NCBI GenBank assembly: GCA_015698045.1
Contig: BLAL01000044.1
Coordinates: 154,501 to 218,500, forward strand
Reading direction: 5' to 3'
Length of the DNA stretch: 64,000 nt
Source of the DNA: Rhizophagus clarus
Taxonomy: Eukaryota; Glomeromycota; Glomeromycetes; Glomerales; Glomeraceae
In this document: positions 1 to 11,469 of the stretch, piece by piece
Layout: each line of letters starts with the position of its first letter
How positions within the stretch are numbered: the stretch's first letter is position 1
Made by a program: the position numbers and the translations under genes
The notes under the pieces: generated by a model
Database searches by the model: none
Seen by the model: the letters and a program-made list of their open reading frames with translations, nothing else
Told to the model about the DNA's origin: nothing

Positions 1-93
1 TCGTTTCTCGGCTTCACTACTCTTCTCAGTATTACGTCTTGAGATTCTTTCATTATCATCAATATTTCGTTTTTCACCACGTTTTGTAGCCAT
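1..93 (-). CDS. N-terminus of a charged hypothetical protein, cut by window edge
   Basis: Reading leftwards from an ATG at 93 gives 31 open codons up to the window edge, beginning MATKRGEKRNIDDNERISRR. The peptide is rich in Lys, Arg and Glu, has no signal peptide or recognisable domain, and may be a disordered nuclear-type N-terminus. The upstream side (94-300) is purine-rich and carries imperfect direct repeats. No homologue is recognised. The call rests only on an open frame with a clean ATG, so it could equally be chance. Confidence 0.35.
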   Translation of the reverse strand, partial: MATKRGEKRNIDDNERISRRNTEKSSEAEKR

Positions 94-129
94 CGGGATA
101 ATATGTGAGGGAGGAGATATGAACTAAAC

Positions 130-290
130 TCGAAAAGGAGAAAAAGATATTACTAGAAATTTGAAGAGGAACTAGAAATACGAAAGGAGAAAAATATGAG
201 AAAAAGGGGAAAGACATGAACCAGAAATTTGAAAATGAGGAACTAAAAATACGAAAAAGGGGAAATACATGAACCAGATGTTCAGAAAAA
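130..290. repeat. Imperfect GA-rich direct repeats
   Basis: A segment of the form gaaatttgaa...gaggaactag/aaaatacgaaa...gggaaa...atgaacc recurs two to three times with a period near 70-75 bp. It is almost pure purine on the plus strand. It lies immediately upstream of the putative minus-strand start at 93 and could be promoter-proximal low-complexity sequence. The long open frame on the opposite strand here is a by-product of this composition. Confidence 0.5.
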
Positions 291-339
291 GGAGGCAAGC
301 TGTCATAACGTCATTTCCGCCATTCTATACTAAAAAAGA

Positions 340-786
340 AAAAAAACTTGCGAAATATTGCGAAAAATGGATAAACTAATGCGAAATATTACGAAAAATG
401 AATGAACTAATGCAAAAATTTTGCATCGTGATATTACGAAAAAAAAATTGTAACACTTTCATGAGAGAATTTTTAAAAAAACTCTCGTAAAAGCATATAG
501 TACAATCGAAGTATTAATCAACACCCATTTATAAAAAAATAAGATGTTACACATGTTGGGGCTTTGTATGCATGGCAAAAAAAAAGTTGCAGCCAGTGAA
601 CTCATTTGGCTAATCAGATTGATAGTGATCTTGAACGCTTATAACTGATTATCGCATAAATTTGTGGCTGATCATCCGTCTATTATTGTAAAATGTGTTA
701 AGCCAATAAATTTGCGGCTGATTATCAGATGATTAGCCGATTGAATAAGCCGTATTAGCCATCCGGATTCTTACAGCCCGTTACAG
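340..786. other. AT-rich intergenic sequence with short repeats
   Basis: It contains two tandem copies of a 38-40 bp unit (gcgaaatattRcgaaaaatg) at about 343-415 and scattered aaatttgcggctgattatc-type motifs. No coding signal is seen. The 751-783 stretch (attagcc...gattcttacagcc) recurs at 1041-1072 on the other side of the inverted repeat at 787-1010. Confidence 0.5.
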
Positions 787-1010
787 CAAATTCAAAATAT
801 GCGAAACATTCAGCACTTTTGCTGTCAGGTTCGCGGGTTGACAGGTTGCCGGCAAGTTGAAATAGTAAACAAAATAATAAACAATATTTATATGTTACAT
901 CATAGACTTGTTACATTTATTTTTAGATTTGCCAGCCCACGAACTCGGCAAGTTCCTGGCAGCAAAATTGCTGAGTGTTTCGCATATTTTAAATTTTGCT
1001 ATAATGCGTA
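787..1010. repeat. Inverted-repeat (MITE-like) element upstream of the transposase gene
   Basis: The left arm (from about 796) reads aatatgcgaaacattcagc and continues cacttttgctgtcagg. The right arm, ending near 1003, is its reverse complement with a few mismatches (cctggcagcaaaattgctga...gtttcgcatatt). A further weaker pairing exists inside the loop. A direct repeat of about 30 bp (gattcttacagcc core) flanks the whole structure at 751-783 and 1041-1072. No short clean target duplication is visible, so the family is unassigned. It may also be part of the 5' end of the downstream transposon. Confidence 0.55.
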
Positions 1011-1242
1011 AATTTGCGAATGATTCCGCGATATTAGCCACCAGATTCTTACAGCCAGTTCCATTCATTAATGCGTAAATTTGCGTAGTCGTATCTATTC
1101 AAATAACTCAATCAATTGTAATCCATTCAATTAATTCATAAATTTTTACAATGAAATATAATTTTATTAGCACACAAAATCTCATATAAATTGAATAGTG
1201 AATTGATACTTTTCATCAAATTTGACGCGTTAATTTAGCAAC

Positions 1243-4227
1243 ATGAGTTTCAAATGCCCCCTTTGTATGCGAATATTCAGTCAACGCTTTGCATATACTC
1301 AACACGCCCAAAAATGCTTAAAAAATGTAGAAGTAGAAGTAGAAGAAGATGATGATAATAATGATAGTGAAAAATATAGCAGTGAAATGGATACAAGAAG
1401 TAATCTAAGTAGTGAATATGAAAATGATAAAGTTGAGGTAATTATGTTATTTCAGATTATTCTTTTTAAAGCTCTCAAGAAAAGCTCAAATTATACTAAC
1501 TCATTTGGTTTATAATTTTAGGTGGATGATGATAATGATGTACAAAATATGTCATTTGACAGTATTGGAAGTGCAATATCAGAGATGAGCCTTGAAGATA
1601 GTAACTTTGAAAATATATTAGATTCATCTGAAGAGCCTGAAATTTTTGAAGAACCCAAAAATCTCAATACCAAAACTTGCACAGAATTTCCTAATGATGC
1701 TTATAAAGATCTAATGTTATTAGTAACGAAATATAAAATAAACAATAAAGGTGGTAATGAAATAATACGTTTTTTTAATAAACATTCAAATCTTACAGAA
1801 TCACCATTACCAAAAAATATCGAACAGGGACGAGCATTTATGAATAATATGAAGTTTTCTAATTTAGAATTTAGTAAAGTTCTTATAACAAAACATGAGG
1901 ATAAAGATTATTTTCTTTATTATCAAAACTTAATACAGTGCATCAAAAATATCTTAACTGTTCCTGACATAACACAAAATTTTGCGCTATCTTACGAAAA
2001 CTATGAGGTAAATAGTAAATATTAGTTAATTCAATAATCTAAATAATATTTATTTTAATTTATTTATATTATTTTATAGTATAATAGAGAAAGTATTTAC
2101 AGTGAACAAAACACTGGAAAATGGTGGAAAACTACGCAAGAATCCTTACCTACTGGTTCCAAATTATTATCAATTATTTTATATTCAGATGCAACAACTA
2201 CAGATACATTAGGAAAAAGTCAATTGCATCCAATATATATTACATTAGGTAATATCCCAATATGGCGTCGTAATAAACAGGATGCAAAGCAACTTTTGGG
2301 ATATTTACCAATTTTAGAAGCTGCAAATAAAGATCTGGTTCGTGATACCTTTCATAAATCTTTACGTCATTTACTAGAACCAATTATTTTATTAAAAGAT
2401 GGTATAGACCTTTTTATAAATAATGAAAATACCTGGTTTTATCCTAGAGTTTCAACTATTATTGCAGATTGGCCGGAGGCTGCAAGTTTTTGTTTAGTTT
2501 ATAAATCCTCCAATTCAAACCTTCCATGTCACTCCTGTTTAGTTAAAAGGGAAAATCTTGCAAATATAGACTTATCGGTTAACGATGTAATACTAAGAAC
2601 TCATGATGAAATGCGTAAAAATTTTGAAAATGATACACAAAGATCTGTTTGCATAGAATCTGTACATAATTTTTTTTGGGATTTACCGTAAGTATGCAAA
2701 AGTAGAAATAATTATAATAACATATATATATATTAATTATAAATATTTATATTATCAAGGAATATAAATATCTACTTGGCTACCGTTCCTGACAGAATGC
2801 ATCATTTAGATTTAGGATTATTTCGTTATCAAATTATCTTCACGTGCGATATCTTAAAATCGCAACATGTTAATGGTAATAAATTAGTTGAAGAAGTAGA
2901 TCGCCGTCTAGCAGCAATTCCACGTTTTCCCGGCATTAAAATTTTTTCCAATGGACTGCAGTCAATTGCAAGATTAACTGCTAGTGAATATCGAAGTTTG
3001 ATGAAAGTCATGATATTTGTTATTGATAATTTATATGATGAAAATAATAACGAAGTAGATAATTTTGTAAATAATGATGATCTTACGAAATTGTACGAAT
3101 ATTGGAATGAAATGTATATTTTAAGTAGATATGAAGAATTTAGTGAAAGTGACTTGGAGAAATTTAATGTATGTATTAAAATTTTAGTAAAATTGAAAAT
3201 TTAAATTAAATAAATTAAATTAACATTTAAATTTTAGGATGCAATACATAGATGGGCCCGGATGTTTGTCAAGGCTTTTAAATTTGTTTCTCCTTCCAAT
3301 TTGAAGTTACCTAAATTGCATTCATGGGTTTATCATATTATTGACTCAATACGATCTTATGGCGCAATAAATGGCTATACTACAGAAACTTACGAAAGTC
3401 TTCACAAATATTTCGTTAAAATACCCTACCGAATTAGCAATAAAAAAGATGTCGAACCTCAGCTTTTACGAACTGTAAGTATTTGAAAATTTTATTTATT
3501 GTATATATTTATTATATTAAGATGGAAATTAAATTAATAGATAAAACGTCAAGCAATATCTATTAGAATGTCTCAACATTCAGTGAATCCGGCAAAAACA
3601 CCTCGCACTTGTAAATTTTCTGCAAGACTCTTTGAATTCTCTTTACAAGATGCAAATACATTTTTTAATGAAAAAAAAGATTCCGTAGACAATAAAATGC
3701 AGACTGGTTTTGCTAGATTTATAAGTTGTCTGGATTCATATCTAGATTTACTTGATGGTTTCACAATTATTGGTGAAACCCGAATAAACATATACGGATC
3801 GGTAACACTGGAAAATGGTGCCATAATGCGTGCCACAAACAGGTATCATAATAAAGTATGGTTTAGCGACATAGCTATTTCAATGGATTCTGAAGAATCA
3901 AATGATTATATATCAGACAAAGGACTTTGTTATGGACAGGTATTTTTCCAATTTATGTAATAATTTATTATAAAAGTATTAATAAATATTTATTATTTAT
4001 AGGCCTTATTGTTAGCAGAAGTATTAACAGACCCACCGCTAAATCTCGCATTAATTCAATGGTACGATTTTAAATCTAAAAGGAACCCATATTTATATGG
4101 ATGTCCTCACTTAAAATTGATAGAATTATATAACTTTGTAGCTATAGAGTCTATACATGGTGTCGTTCACATAGTACCCCGATTTGATAAACAAAATGAA
4201 TATTTCGTAAATAAATATATTTTTTAG
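1243..4227 (+). CDS. Plavaka-like (CACTA superfamily) transposase, 7 exons, apparently intact
   Basis: Seven exons join without a stop into about 852 residues: 1243-1437, 1522-2007, 2080-2687, 2760-3168, 3238-3474, 3541-3939, 4003-4227. All introns are GT-AG and 52-84 bp long. The N-terminus carries a C2HC zinc finger (FKCPLCMRIF..AYTQHAQKC), then an acidic linker. The core has the Plavaka signatures TGKWWKTTQ, the HPIYITLGNIP box, a CHSCL zinc-ribbon-like segment and PDRMHHLDLGLF. The C-terminal part is an all-alpha SWHYIID/YESLHKYFVK region. Plavaka proteins are cut-and-paste transposases known from basidiomycetes and Glomeromycotina. Such an uninterrupted frame among so many wrecked copies suggests recent activity or host use. 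Terminal inverted repeats could not be identified, so it may be a stranded or domesticated copy. Confidence 0.8.
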
Positions 4228-4329
4228 TCACTTGATATAGGAGTTTTGATTTATTTTAATAAAATTATATCCTTAAAAGAATTTATGGTCACGTTTTGCA
4301 TATCATAAATAAAATGCAGATTTATTTAT

Positions 4330-4660
4330 TTAATTATTAACAACGCGGGTGTGACATAAATAAATCGTGACTGAAATTTGTGTTCAATTTGTGTTGATAA
4401 TTCTGGTAAAAAATTATTAATTTTGGCCAAATTTCGTTAAATTTGTTAAATTTGTGTTGAATTTGTGTTGAATTTGTGTTGCGTAATTTTTTATTTATCA
4501 CAAGGGGATGATATTTAGTAATTGTATGTACGATGTACAAGATTTTTTTTATGATTTTTTTAAGAAATGTACGCAAAATATTTAATTATTTTTAATTAAA
4601 TTGATTAAAAAAAATTAATTTTTTTAAGAAATGTATGCGAAATATTTAAAATTCAATAGA
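4330..4660. repeat. Short direct repeats 3' of the transposase gene
   Basis: Positions 4380-4485 contain four copies of aatttgtgttg, three of them in tandem. Positions 4555-4650 hold two copies, 64 bp apart, of a ttttttaagaaatgtaYgc unit followed by aaatattta. These may be subterminal repeats of the Plavaka-like element, but no matching inverted copies were found upstream. Confidence 0.45.
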
Positions 4661-4915
4661 ATGTGCTAATAATAAATTGTTTTATTTTTAAATATGATAT
4701 ATTGATATTTATATTTAAAACAATTAAACATGTACATGATTTAATTAATATGTTTAATGATGAAAAGTGTAATAAATTAAATTTAATTGAAACGAGAAAT
4801 AAAATCAAACCAAAGAGGTATTGTTCAAATTTTATTTAAAGTGACATTTTACGACTTTCTTTCAAATTTTTACTCATCCCAAAATCAAATTATAAAAATC
4901 AAATCTAAACTAATA

Positions 4916-5539
4916 ATGCCTCGCCACACACGTTCACGTCGTTCCCACTATAACGTCCATTGGAACTGGGCTATGATGGACGAACTTGTTGACATACGCC
5001 GAGACAGAAACCGCGCCTACCACAATATTAATGGTAGAAGCCGCTATGATTTTTGGGACTCTGTTGCCAATAGGTTCATATGACTAATATCTATAATTTC
5101 TTTAAGAAAGAATTTAAATTCAAATTAACCAATCCATTTAATTGAATCAGAATAAATAGAATATTTCGAACGAGGGTTTCTGGGCAACAGTGCAGCCAAA
5201 AGTGGAGGAACCTCGTCAGGGATTACCATGTAAGTAAATAAATAAAATTACATTCATATAAATTAAATGTATTTATCGAATATTCAACTGATTTTGATAT
5301 TTAGAACTATGTCCTTTATCGTAATGGTAACCCTGGGCGGCGGCTGTGGACGCGTACCGGCCAAAGATATTATCGCGAATTTAGAACGAGATTTTGGGAG
5401 AGGCCGGGTAATTATACTATAATAAAATTTATAATTAATATTTACGTTCATGTTTTAAATTTGATAAATTTGATCAATTTTAGTCACGCGTGACGATCGT
5501 AGGAGAAGGAGAAACTTACCTACGTATCGTAGAAGATAA
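4916..5539 (+). CDS. Small SANT/Myb-like (MADF-type) DNA-binding protein, 4 exons
   Basis: Exons 4916-5073, 5160-5229, 5305-5407 and 5484-5539 give 128 residues. The fold pattern of a SANT/MADF domain is clear: HWNWAMMDELVDIRRDRN, then GRSRYDFWDSVANR, then VSGQQCSQKWRNLVRDYH, ending NPGRRLWTRTGQRYYREFRTRFW and a basic tail DDRRRRRNLPTYRRR. Exon 1 ends in phase 2 at an unusual gttcat donor, but the joined product matches the domain exactly across the junction. It is a single-domain protein, presumably nuclear and DNA-binding. Such genes are numerous in Glomeromycotina, and in PIF/Harbinger transposons a Myb-like partner of this size accompanies the transposase. It lies about 690 bp downstream of the Plavaka-like gene in the same direction. 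Confidence 0.75.
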
Positions 5540-5940
5540 TTATTTTTATTTTTTATTATTTATTAAGTGAGTAGCTAGGCCCAGTCCGTACCAAATATCG
5601 GCTGGAGACTCACGTTTTTTTTGGGCTGTGACTGATACTGACGTCCACGCCGTACAGCCTGGGTACTATTTTATAAAATAGTAGCGAACAAGTATCAAAT
5701 GTGTATTTTTTTATTAAGTTATAATAAAAATTAGAATTTACTTTAATTTTAACATAAAAATTGTAAATAATAAAAAATTCGTAAATAAAAATAAATTTGT
5801 TTTCCCAAACTTAAAAAAAAAGGTGTTTATATAAAAGAAAAGGTGTTTATATTATTTTTGATTATTCAATAGTATCACATGCCCCTTGTATACGTTCTAC
5901 TGCATACGCAGCTTTAACGATCGAATAGTAATATTAAATT
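5540..5940. other. 3' flank of the SANT gene, includes a perfect 18-bp palindrome
   Basis: The sequence after the stop is AT-rich. At 5665-5682 actattttataaaatagt is a perfect palindrome that could fold in RNA. Otherwise I see no gene or element. Confidence 0.4.
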
Positions 5941-6560
5941 TTCGAAATATTTTAACCGTAATATTACGCAGGTTTACAGTCTCGTAAATTTTCGAAATAT
6001 TTTAACCGTAATATTACGCAGGTTTACAGTCTCGTAAATTTTCGAAATATTTCAACCGTAATATTACGCAGGTTTACAGTCTCGTAAATTTTCGAAATAT
6101 TTCAACCGTAATATTACGCAGGTTTACAGTCTCGTAAATTTTCGAAATATTTTAACCGTAATATTACGCAGGTTTACAGTCTCGTAAATTTTCGAAATAT
6201 TTTAACCGTAATATTACGCAGGTTTACAGTCTCGTAAATTTTCGAAATATTTCAACCGTAATATTACGCAGGTTTACAGTCTCGTAAATTTTCGAAATAT
6301 TTTAACCGTAATATTACGCAGGTTTACAGTCTCGTAAATTTTCGAAATATTTCAACCGTAATATTACGCAGGTTTACAGTTTCGTAAATTTGCAGAATAT
6401 TTTGACCGTAATATTGCGTAAATCTTACGATATTGAAAACTTGCGTAATATTTTGACCGTAATATCACATAAATCTTACGAAATTGTAAACTTATGTAAT
6501 ATTTCGAAATTTTTCGAAATATTATGCCATAAACTTTCGTAAACTTACAAAATCGTAAAC
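5941..6560. repeat. 50-bp minisatellite, nine near-identical copies plus decayed copies
   Basis: The unit starts ttcgaaatat at 5941, 5991, 6041, 6091, 6141, 6191, 6241, 6291 and 6341. A single T/C position (tttaaccgta or ttcaaccgta) is the only variation among the nine units, in the order T T C C T T C T C. Degenerate copies follow to about 6560. Each unit contains the perfect palindrome cgtaatattacg and a second one around tttcgaaa. The copies abut with no spacers. Confidence 0.9.
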
Positions 6561-6789
6561 TTACGCAATTTTTCGCCCTATAAAATTTCCTGATGAAGTG
6601 AATTACATTCTTGCTTTGACATTTTTTTTTTTAAGAAAATATTGGAAATAAAATTTACTGATGAAACAACTAAAATAAAGATCAGATATATGTGAAAAAA
6701 TAAATATAAAGTATATATTATATTATATTATATTATACTATTACTACTATTTTATCTTTTATGTTATTATTATTTTAAGCTTGTTTTTC

Positions 6790-8140
6790 AATTGAATATT
6801 TATCTTCTGTAACATACCAGTTCAGAAATAATTGGCCAATAAATCTTGGATCTATACCACTATCTGTTAAATGTCAAATTGCAAATAAAGTATTGTAACA
6901 TTTTAATAAATCCAAATCTATGTTTTTGCAATTAGTCTTTGGTACCATTTCTTTAAATATATGATAAACCATTTCTTTTATACCCACTTGAGTATCAGTA
7001 AGTGTATTAGCAAGTATCCCAAAGGTTTTAGCATGCATATTAACATGTATATTTGGTAAATTAACAAAACTAATAAAAACTTATAAAAAAATAAAATAAT
7101 GTTAATTATTTAAAAATTATTTCCATATTCTGAATTTCAAATCCATAATTATACTTTTGGAAGGATTGAAAACTCTTCTTCAAGACATTGCTATAATTTC
7201 TCATAGCTATTTGATGTAAATTTCCTATTAAATACTATACATGTTGCCAAAATTGACCGAAATTATATTTCAAAATTGAAAGTCTAATGTTTGAAAATAT
7301 CTGCAAATATTTTATAATTCTAGTTGGCATTACAAATTTGACCAAATTACTAAAATATTTCCAGCCAATTTCGGCCTTTAGACTTTCAATTTTGGAAATA
7401 ATTTCGGCCAATTTTGGCAACATGTATATTAAATACTGTTCTCATAGTTTTTACAACATGTACCTAACAAGCTATAATATTTTTTGGTACTAAACTAATT
7501 TAAGATGCATTAATTCTTTGTTGAATGATAACTGCTTCATTATGCTTGAGACTTGATTTTTTTAAAAACTGATTTAGTAAAAATAGCATAATCATAGCTA
7601 ATTTAAGTAGATTGGACATTATAAAACTATTGTAATGAGAAATAGGATTAGATAAATGAGACCACTTTTTTGGGATTTCAAAATTTTTCCAAATTTTGAT
7701 ACAATCATCTTTTTCTTCTCATGAAAATAATTCACAAGTTAATTTTAATAGCCATCCAATTTTTCCCGTAGTGGTATAATAAACATCCTGTGGAATCTGT
7801 AGATGTTTTTCCTACTTCAATTTATTTAAAATACTAAGTGATGATTATAAACCATATTCTGTACAAAGTTGGTCTCTTCTTGAAACTACAAATTCATGAG
7901 AAATTTTTGAAATTTCTTCATCTATAATATGATGATAACATAATGTTGTTATAATATCCTGAATATGAGCACTTCATGATCCTTTATCAATTTTACAGAT
8001 ATGACAACCTTTATTTGCATTATTGTCTAAATTCATTTTAAAAAATTTTAATAATTGTTACAAAATAATATTATTAAATTATTAATTAAGTTGAAGGATA
8101 CCTCATTTCTTCTGTCAAGTCATTACCTTGGAATAGATCT
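6790..8140 (-). pseudogene. C-terminal half of a CACTA/Plavaka-like transposase pseudogene
   Basis: Minus-strand translation, with stops and frameshifts, gives VTADLFQGNDLTEEMR, then after a small intron NNANKGCHICKID, SKISHEFVVSRRDQLCTEYG, KHLQIPQDVYYTTTGKIGW, then WKNFEIPKKWSHLSNPISH, YSNVLKKSFQSFQKYNYG and finally TQVGIKEMVYHIFKEMVP. The small Cys box after the DLxQGND motif matches the zinc-binding position of Transposase_21/Plavaka proteins. At least seven in-frame stops make it non-functional. A MITE (7238-7426) interrupts it, and its N-terminal half lies at 14301-14752 beyond the composite insertion 8149-14292. Confidence 0.7.
7238..7426. mobile_element. MITE with 45-bp inverted ends and 11-bp target duplication (MULE type)
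   Basis: The ends are tacatgttgccaaaattg at the left and the matching caattttggcaacatgta at the right, continuing as an inverted repeat for about 45 bp with few mismatches (gaaattat..aaaattgaaagtcta). The direct repeat tattaaatact flanks it at 7226-7236 and 7427-7437, with one extra A on the left. A target duplication of 9-11 bp is typical of Mutator-like elements. It sits inside the transposase pseudogene and is therefore younger than it. Confidence 0.8.
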
Positions 8141-8589
8141 GCTGTGACTAAAGTTGCCTGCCAAAATTCAATAGGCCAATGTTGAAATGTCAAAATTAAA
8201 ACTGTACAAAATTACCAAAATAGTTTTGGCATATCAAAATTGCCAAAATTAAAACATTACTCTTGTGATATATAAAATATTAAGATTTTAGTTATAATTG
8301 ATTCAAAATTAAACAATCCTAATTAATAAAGTTTAGTATATAGATATTGATATAACTTTGATACAAGTTTGATACAAGTTTGATAGATTGATTGTAATTT
8401 ATAACATCCTGACCATGGCTCATGCATATTAAAAATTTAGTAAAAAAAAAATTTAAAATTAAATACGCAAAAAACTAAAATTTATTGCAATACTTTGTTT
8501 TATTGTTATAATTGAAATTGACTTTTCGATTAAATAATAAATTATTACATTTAAAAAAAGTTTTTATATTATTGCTTGTAATAAAAAAA

Positions 8590-8905
8590 TTTTATTAACC
8601 AGTCATCTAAAAGTCTGACAACCTAAAAAAATAAAAAAGAAATGTTCAGTTAGTACATTTTTTTAATATATTAAAAAAATTCCTCCTACTTTTCACTAAA
8701 TTTACTTATGTATATTTCAAGTTCAGGTTCGTTCAAGAAGTCTGGCAATCTAAAGAAAAAAAAAGAAATAGAAGAAACGTTAGTATGTTTCTCAATATAT
8801 TAAAAAAAATCTCTCCCCATTAACTTGCATATATTTCAAGTCTGGGTTCATTCAAAAAGTCTGGCAACCTAAAGAAAAAAAAAGAAATAGAAGAAGAAAT
8901 GTTAG
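8590..8905. repeat. ~125-bp tandem repeats of the outer hAT element, left block
   Basis: Units contain gtctggcaacctaaagaaa, a gaaatgttagta step, aatatattaaaaaaa, and a (c)atatttcaagttcagg segment. Two and a half copies lie here, and the array resumes at 13803 on the other side of the TA element. The shared unit is what shows where the TA element entered. Confidence 0.8.
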
Positions 8906-9079
8906 TACTTTACTAAAAATGCCTATTTTTTTAACATAATTTTATAATATATTTATTATACTTATGTAATTCTAATATTATTTTGTAATGGATGAAATTG
9001 TTTTCATGTATTTTGCAATTGATTACAATACTATATTATAAGGAATGGTAAAAATCTTATAAATTATAATATTATAATA

Positions 9080-10896
9080 CCGTATAGTTCCGAAATTAAA
9101 CAACCTTCAAAAATAAGCAACCTTTCAATTATAATAGTTCCGAAAATAAACAACCCATATAATCCTGTAATAAAAAATTAATAAATGTAATAAGAAACAT
9201 TTAATATTGCTAAAATCAACTTAACACTTCAAAATATTAGATAATTTTATTATGCATTATAAATGAAAATTATTACAAACTACAGTAATATTACAGCTAT
9301 TCATTATTAGTAATTCACTATCATTATTCAACATCACCATCAATCACTATAATCTTCATTGTCAGTAATTTCATCATCAGATCCATCCAAGGAAGTTGAA
9401 ATCCTACAAGTTTTGAAAGATTCAATAACTATTTCATCTGGGATTCTGTCCCAAGAACATTTAACCCATCCACAACTGATGCAGTCATTCTGGCACCACC
9501 TCCTGCCATCCAGATATGCCATTCCTTACGAAGATTGTCTTTAAATGGTTTATTAATAGTTACATCATGACATATACTAGTTAAACCACCCGGAATGACT
9601 GCTAAATCAATACCCCTGTCACGAAATTTGATTTTGACTGATTTTTCAAGATGTCCCCTAAAGGAATCGTATACTATCATTGTAGGAGTGTTACTGATCC
9701 CCATTTTTTCCAGATTATCATTAATATAATCAACATATTTCTTCATTAGTTTGGAATCCATCCACCTGCTTTCTTGAAACCAAACAATGACACCAGAAAG
9801 AACCTGTTCACCACGTGATAGCTGTTTCCTCTTAAAGATACAAATTGGTAGAAATTTCATACTATTTACAGTACAAAAAATAGAGTAAGCAATGTTAAAA
9901 GAAAAAAATTATAATATGGTCTTACCCACGGCAACTGTCAAAACAACTGTGAATCAGTTTTTTTCATTGCCAGTTCCGTGAATATGAATTGTCTTTTCGC
10001 CTTTATTATCAATAGTAAAATTTCCTGGCATATTAAACCAAACAGGGGTTTCGTCCATATTAAGAATATTGGACATCTGAAATAATTTTTCAGTTCTAAG
10101 GCGAATGATAAACTCTTGAAAGTTTTTTAATAGCTCATTAGTTTGTGATGGTAGTTTTTGTGAAACTTTAGTATGCTGCCGCTAAGATAAATTATATCTT
10201 TTCATAAATGCAGATATCTAATGATTTGATATTTTAAATTCATTTATTGAATTTCCATAAAGACTTATCATAATAGGTTTTTTTAAAATGTCTAACATTT
10301 TAACTTGTGTAATTGCATATGTGATACCTAATCCCTGTTTCCTTTACTCAATAATCCAATCATAAAGTTCTTTTTCAGCTTCTGGGTAAAAGCTTTTTTG
10401 ACCAGAACCAACTCATTTGCTGTTTTGGTTTGTTTCATTTATCCACTTTTCATTTGAATTAACCCAGCGACTAATCATTCCTTTATCAAGTTCAAAGAAC
10501 TTTGCTGCTTTAATTATTCCATTTTCTTTAGCATAAGTGACAACTTGTCTCTTTTGCTCAATGGAATATGAGTTGCAGTATCATTTGATGGTTTTTTTAT
10601 TAGCAACTTTTTTACTAACAGCCCTATTTTGTCTCTTCTCTATTTGTGGTGGCATATCGTGTGGAGAGTTTTAACTGAAACAGGAAAAACAAGATTGTGT
10701 GTGACTAATTGATCATGACTTATTTATTAATCACAATATTGTATTACTGTATTACGTTATACAAATTATCTATATCGATCATTTAAATGCACAGTTTTTC
10801 TTTTGTTTTCTTTGGATTTTTATTTAAAAAAAAATATACCTTGAAATTAAGCAACTCTATAATAAAAAAAGGTTGTTTAATTTCGGAACTATACGG
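9080..10896. mobile_element. pogo/Tigger element (third layer)
   Basis: Inverted ends ccgtatagttccgaaattaa (9080) and the reverse complement ending at 10896 match for about 28 bp, extending to caacctt. TA flanks both sides (9078-9079, 10897-10898). The length of 1.8 kb and a single minus-strand DDE transposase remnant are typical of pogo/Tigger elements. Further short caacc(t)..ttccgaaaataaac motifs inside the left end look like subterminal copies of the end. Confidence 0.88.
9340..10663 (-). pseudogene. pogo/Tigger transposase pseudogene
   Basis: From an ATG at 10654-10652 the minus strand encodes a basic start MPPQIEKRQNRAV, a HTH (EQKRQVVTYAKENGIIKAA), a CENP-B-type HTH part (FYPEAEKELYDWIIE), then the DDE core: NILNMDETPVWF with the first catalytic Asp, ..KFLPICIFKRKQL.., TMIVYDSFRGHLEKSVK with the second Asp, and AVIPGGLTS..DVTINKPFK, which keeps the third. 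The C-terminal WMAGGGA and the distal ISCGWVKCSWDRIPDEIVIE part are in different frames around 9440-9520. Several stops occur in the N-terminal third. Inactive copy. Confidence 0.8.
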
Positions 10897-11238
10897 TAAT
10901 TTAAATAATATATCACAGTGGTAATTGTAATAAATTTGTTATTAATAATGTAATTGATAATTTGAAATCATACTGCAATATATCTCATAATAGTAATGTA
11001 ATAAATTTATTATTAATAATGCAATTGATAATTTGAAATTGTATTGTAATGATTATATTCTTAATGTAATATGATATTGCAATAATTATATAATTAATAT
11101 GAAATTATATTGAAATGATTATATAAAATTATACTGCAATTGTTATTGAAATTATATTCTTAATATGAAATTATATTGAAATTATATTGAAATAATTATG
11201 ATATTATGAAATTATTTATTATTTTTATAATATACTAA

Positions 11239-11361
11239 GCCTTACTACTGAAGACTTCCTCTTTTTGTCACTATAAACAGGTGGAGGGAGCAGCAATGGC
11301 TCTCCCCCTATAGGCACTAATGGACTTCTACCTGTTTACAGAGGAGGGGCTTTTCATAAGG
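11239..11361. repeat. Dispersed ~123-bp foldback repeat, copy 1
   Basis: It begins ccttactactgaagacttcc and ends aggggcttttcataagg. Internal inverted arms include taaacaggtgga against ttctacctgttta and a gagcagcaatggctc hairpin. A second copy lies at 33831-33952 in the opposite orientation, alignable over its whole length. It is not a tRNA or known SINE head that I can recognise. Confidence 0.7.
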
Positions 11362-11469
11362 TTAAACAGATGTTGTATGTACAATATATATGTACATACG
11401 TATATCTGTAACTTAATATAACTATAATTAAGTTAGAAAAAATTTTTATCTTGTGAGAGAGGAGCCCCT

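Noticed and set aside
5941..6400. CRISPR-like regular array
   Set aside because: The 50-bp units abut with no unique spacers, and the genome is eukaryotic; it is a minisatellite.
9359..9544. Plus-strand frame over the pogo C-terminus
   Set aside because: The opposite strand carries recognisable DDE transposase motifs; this frame is a shadow.
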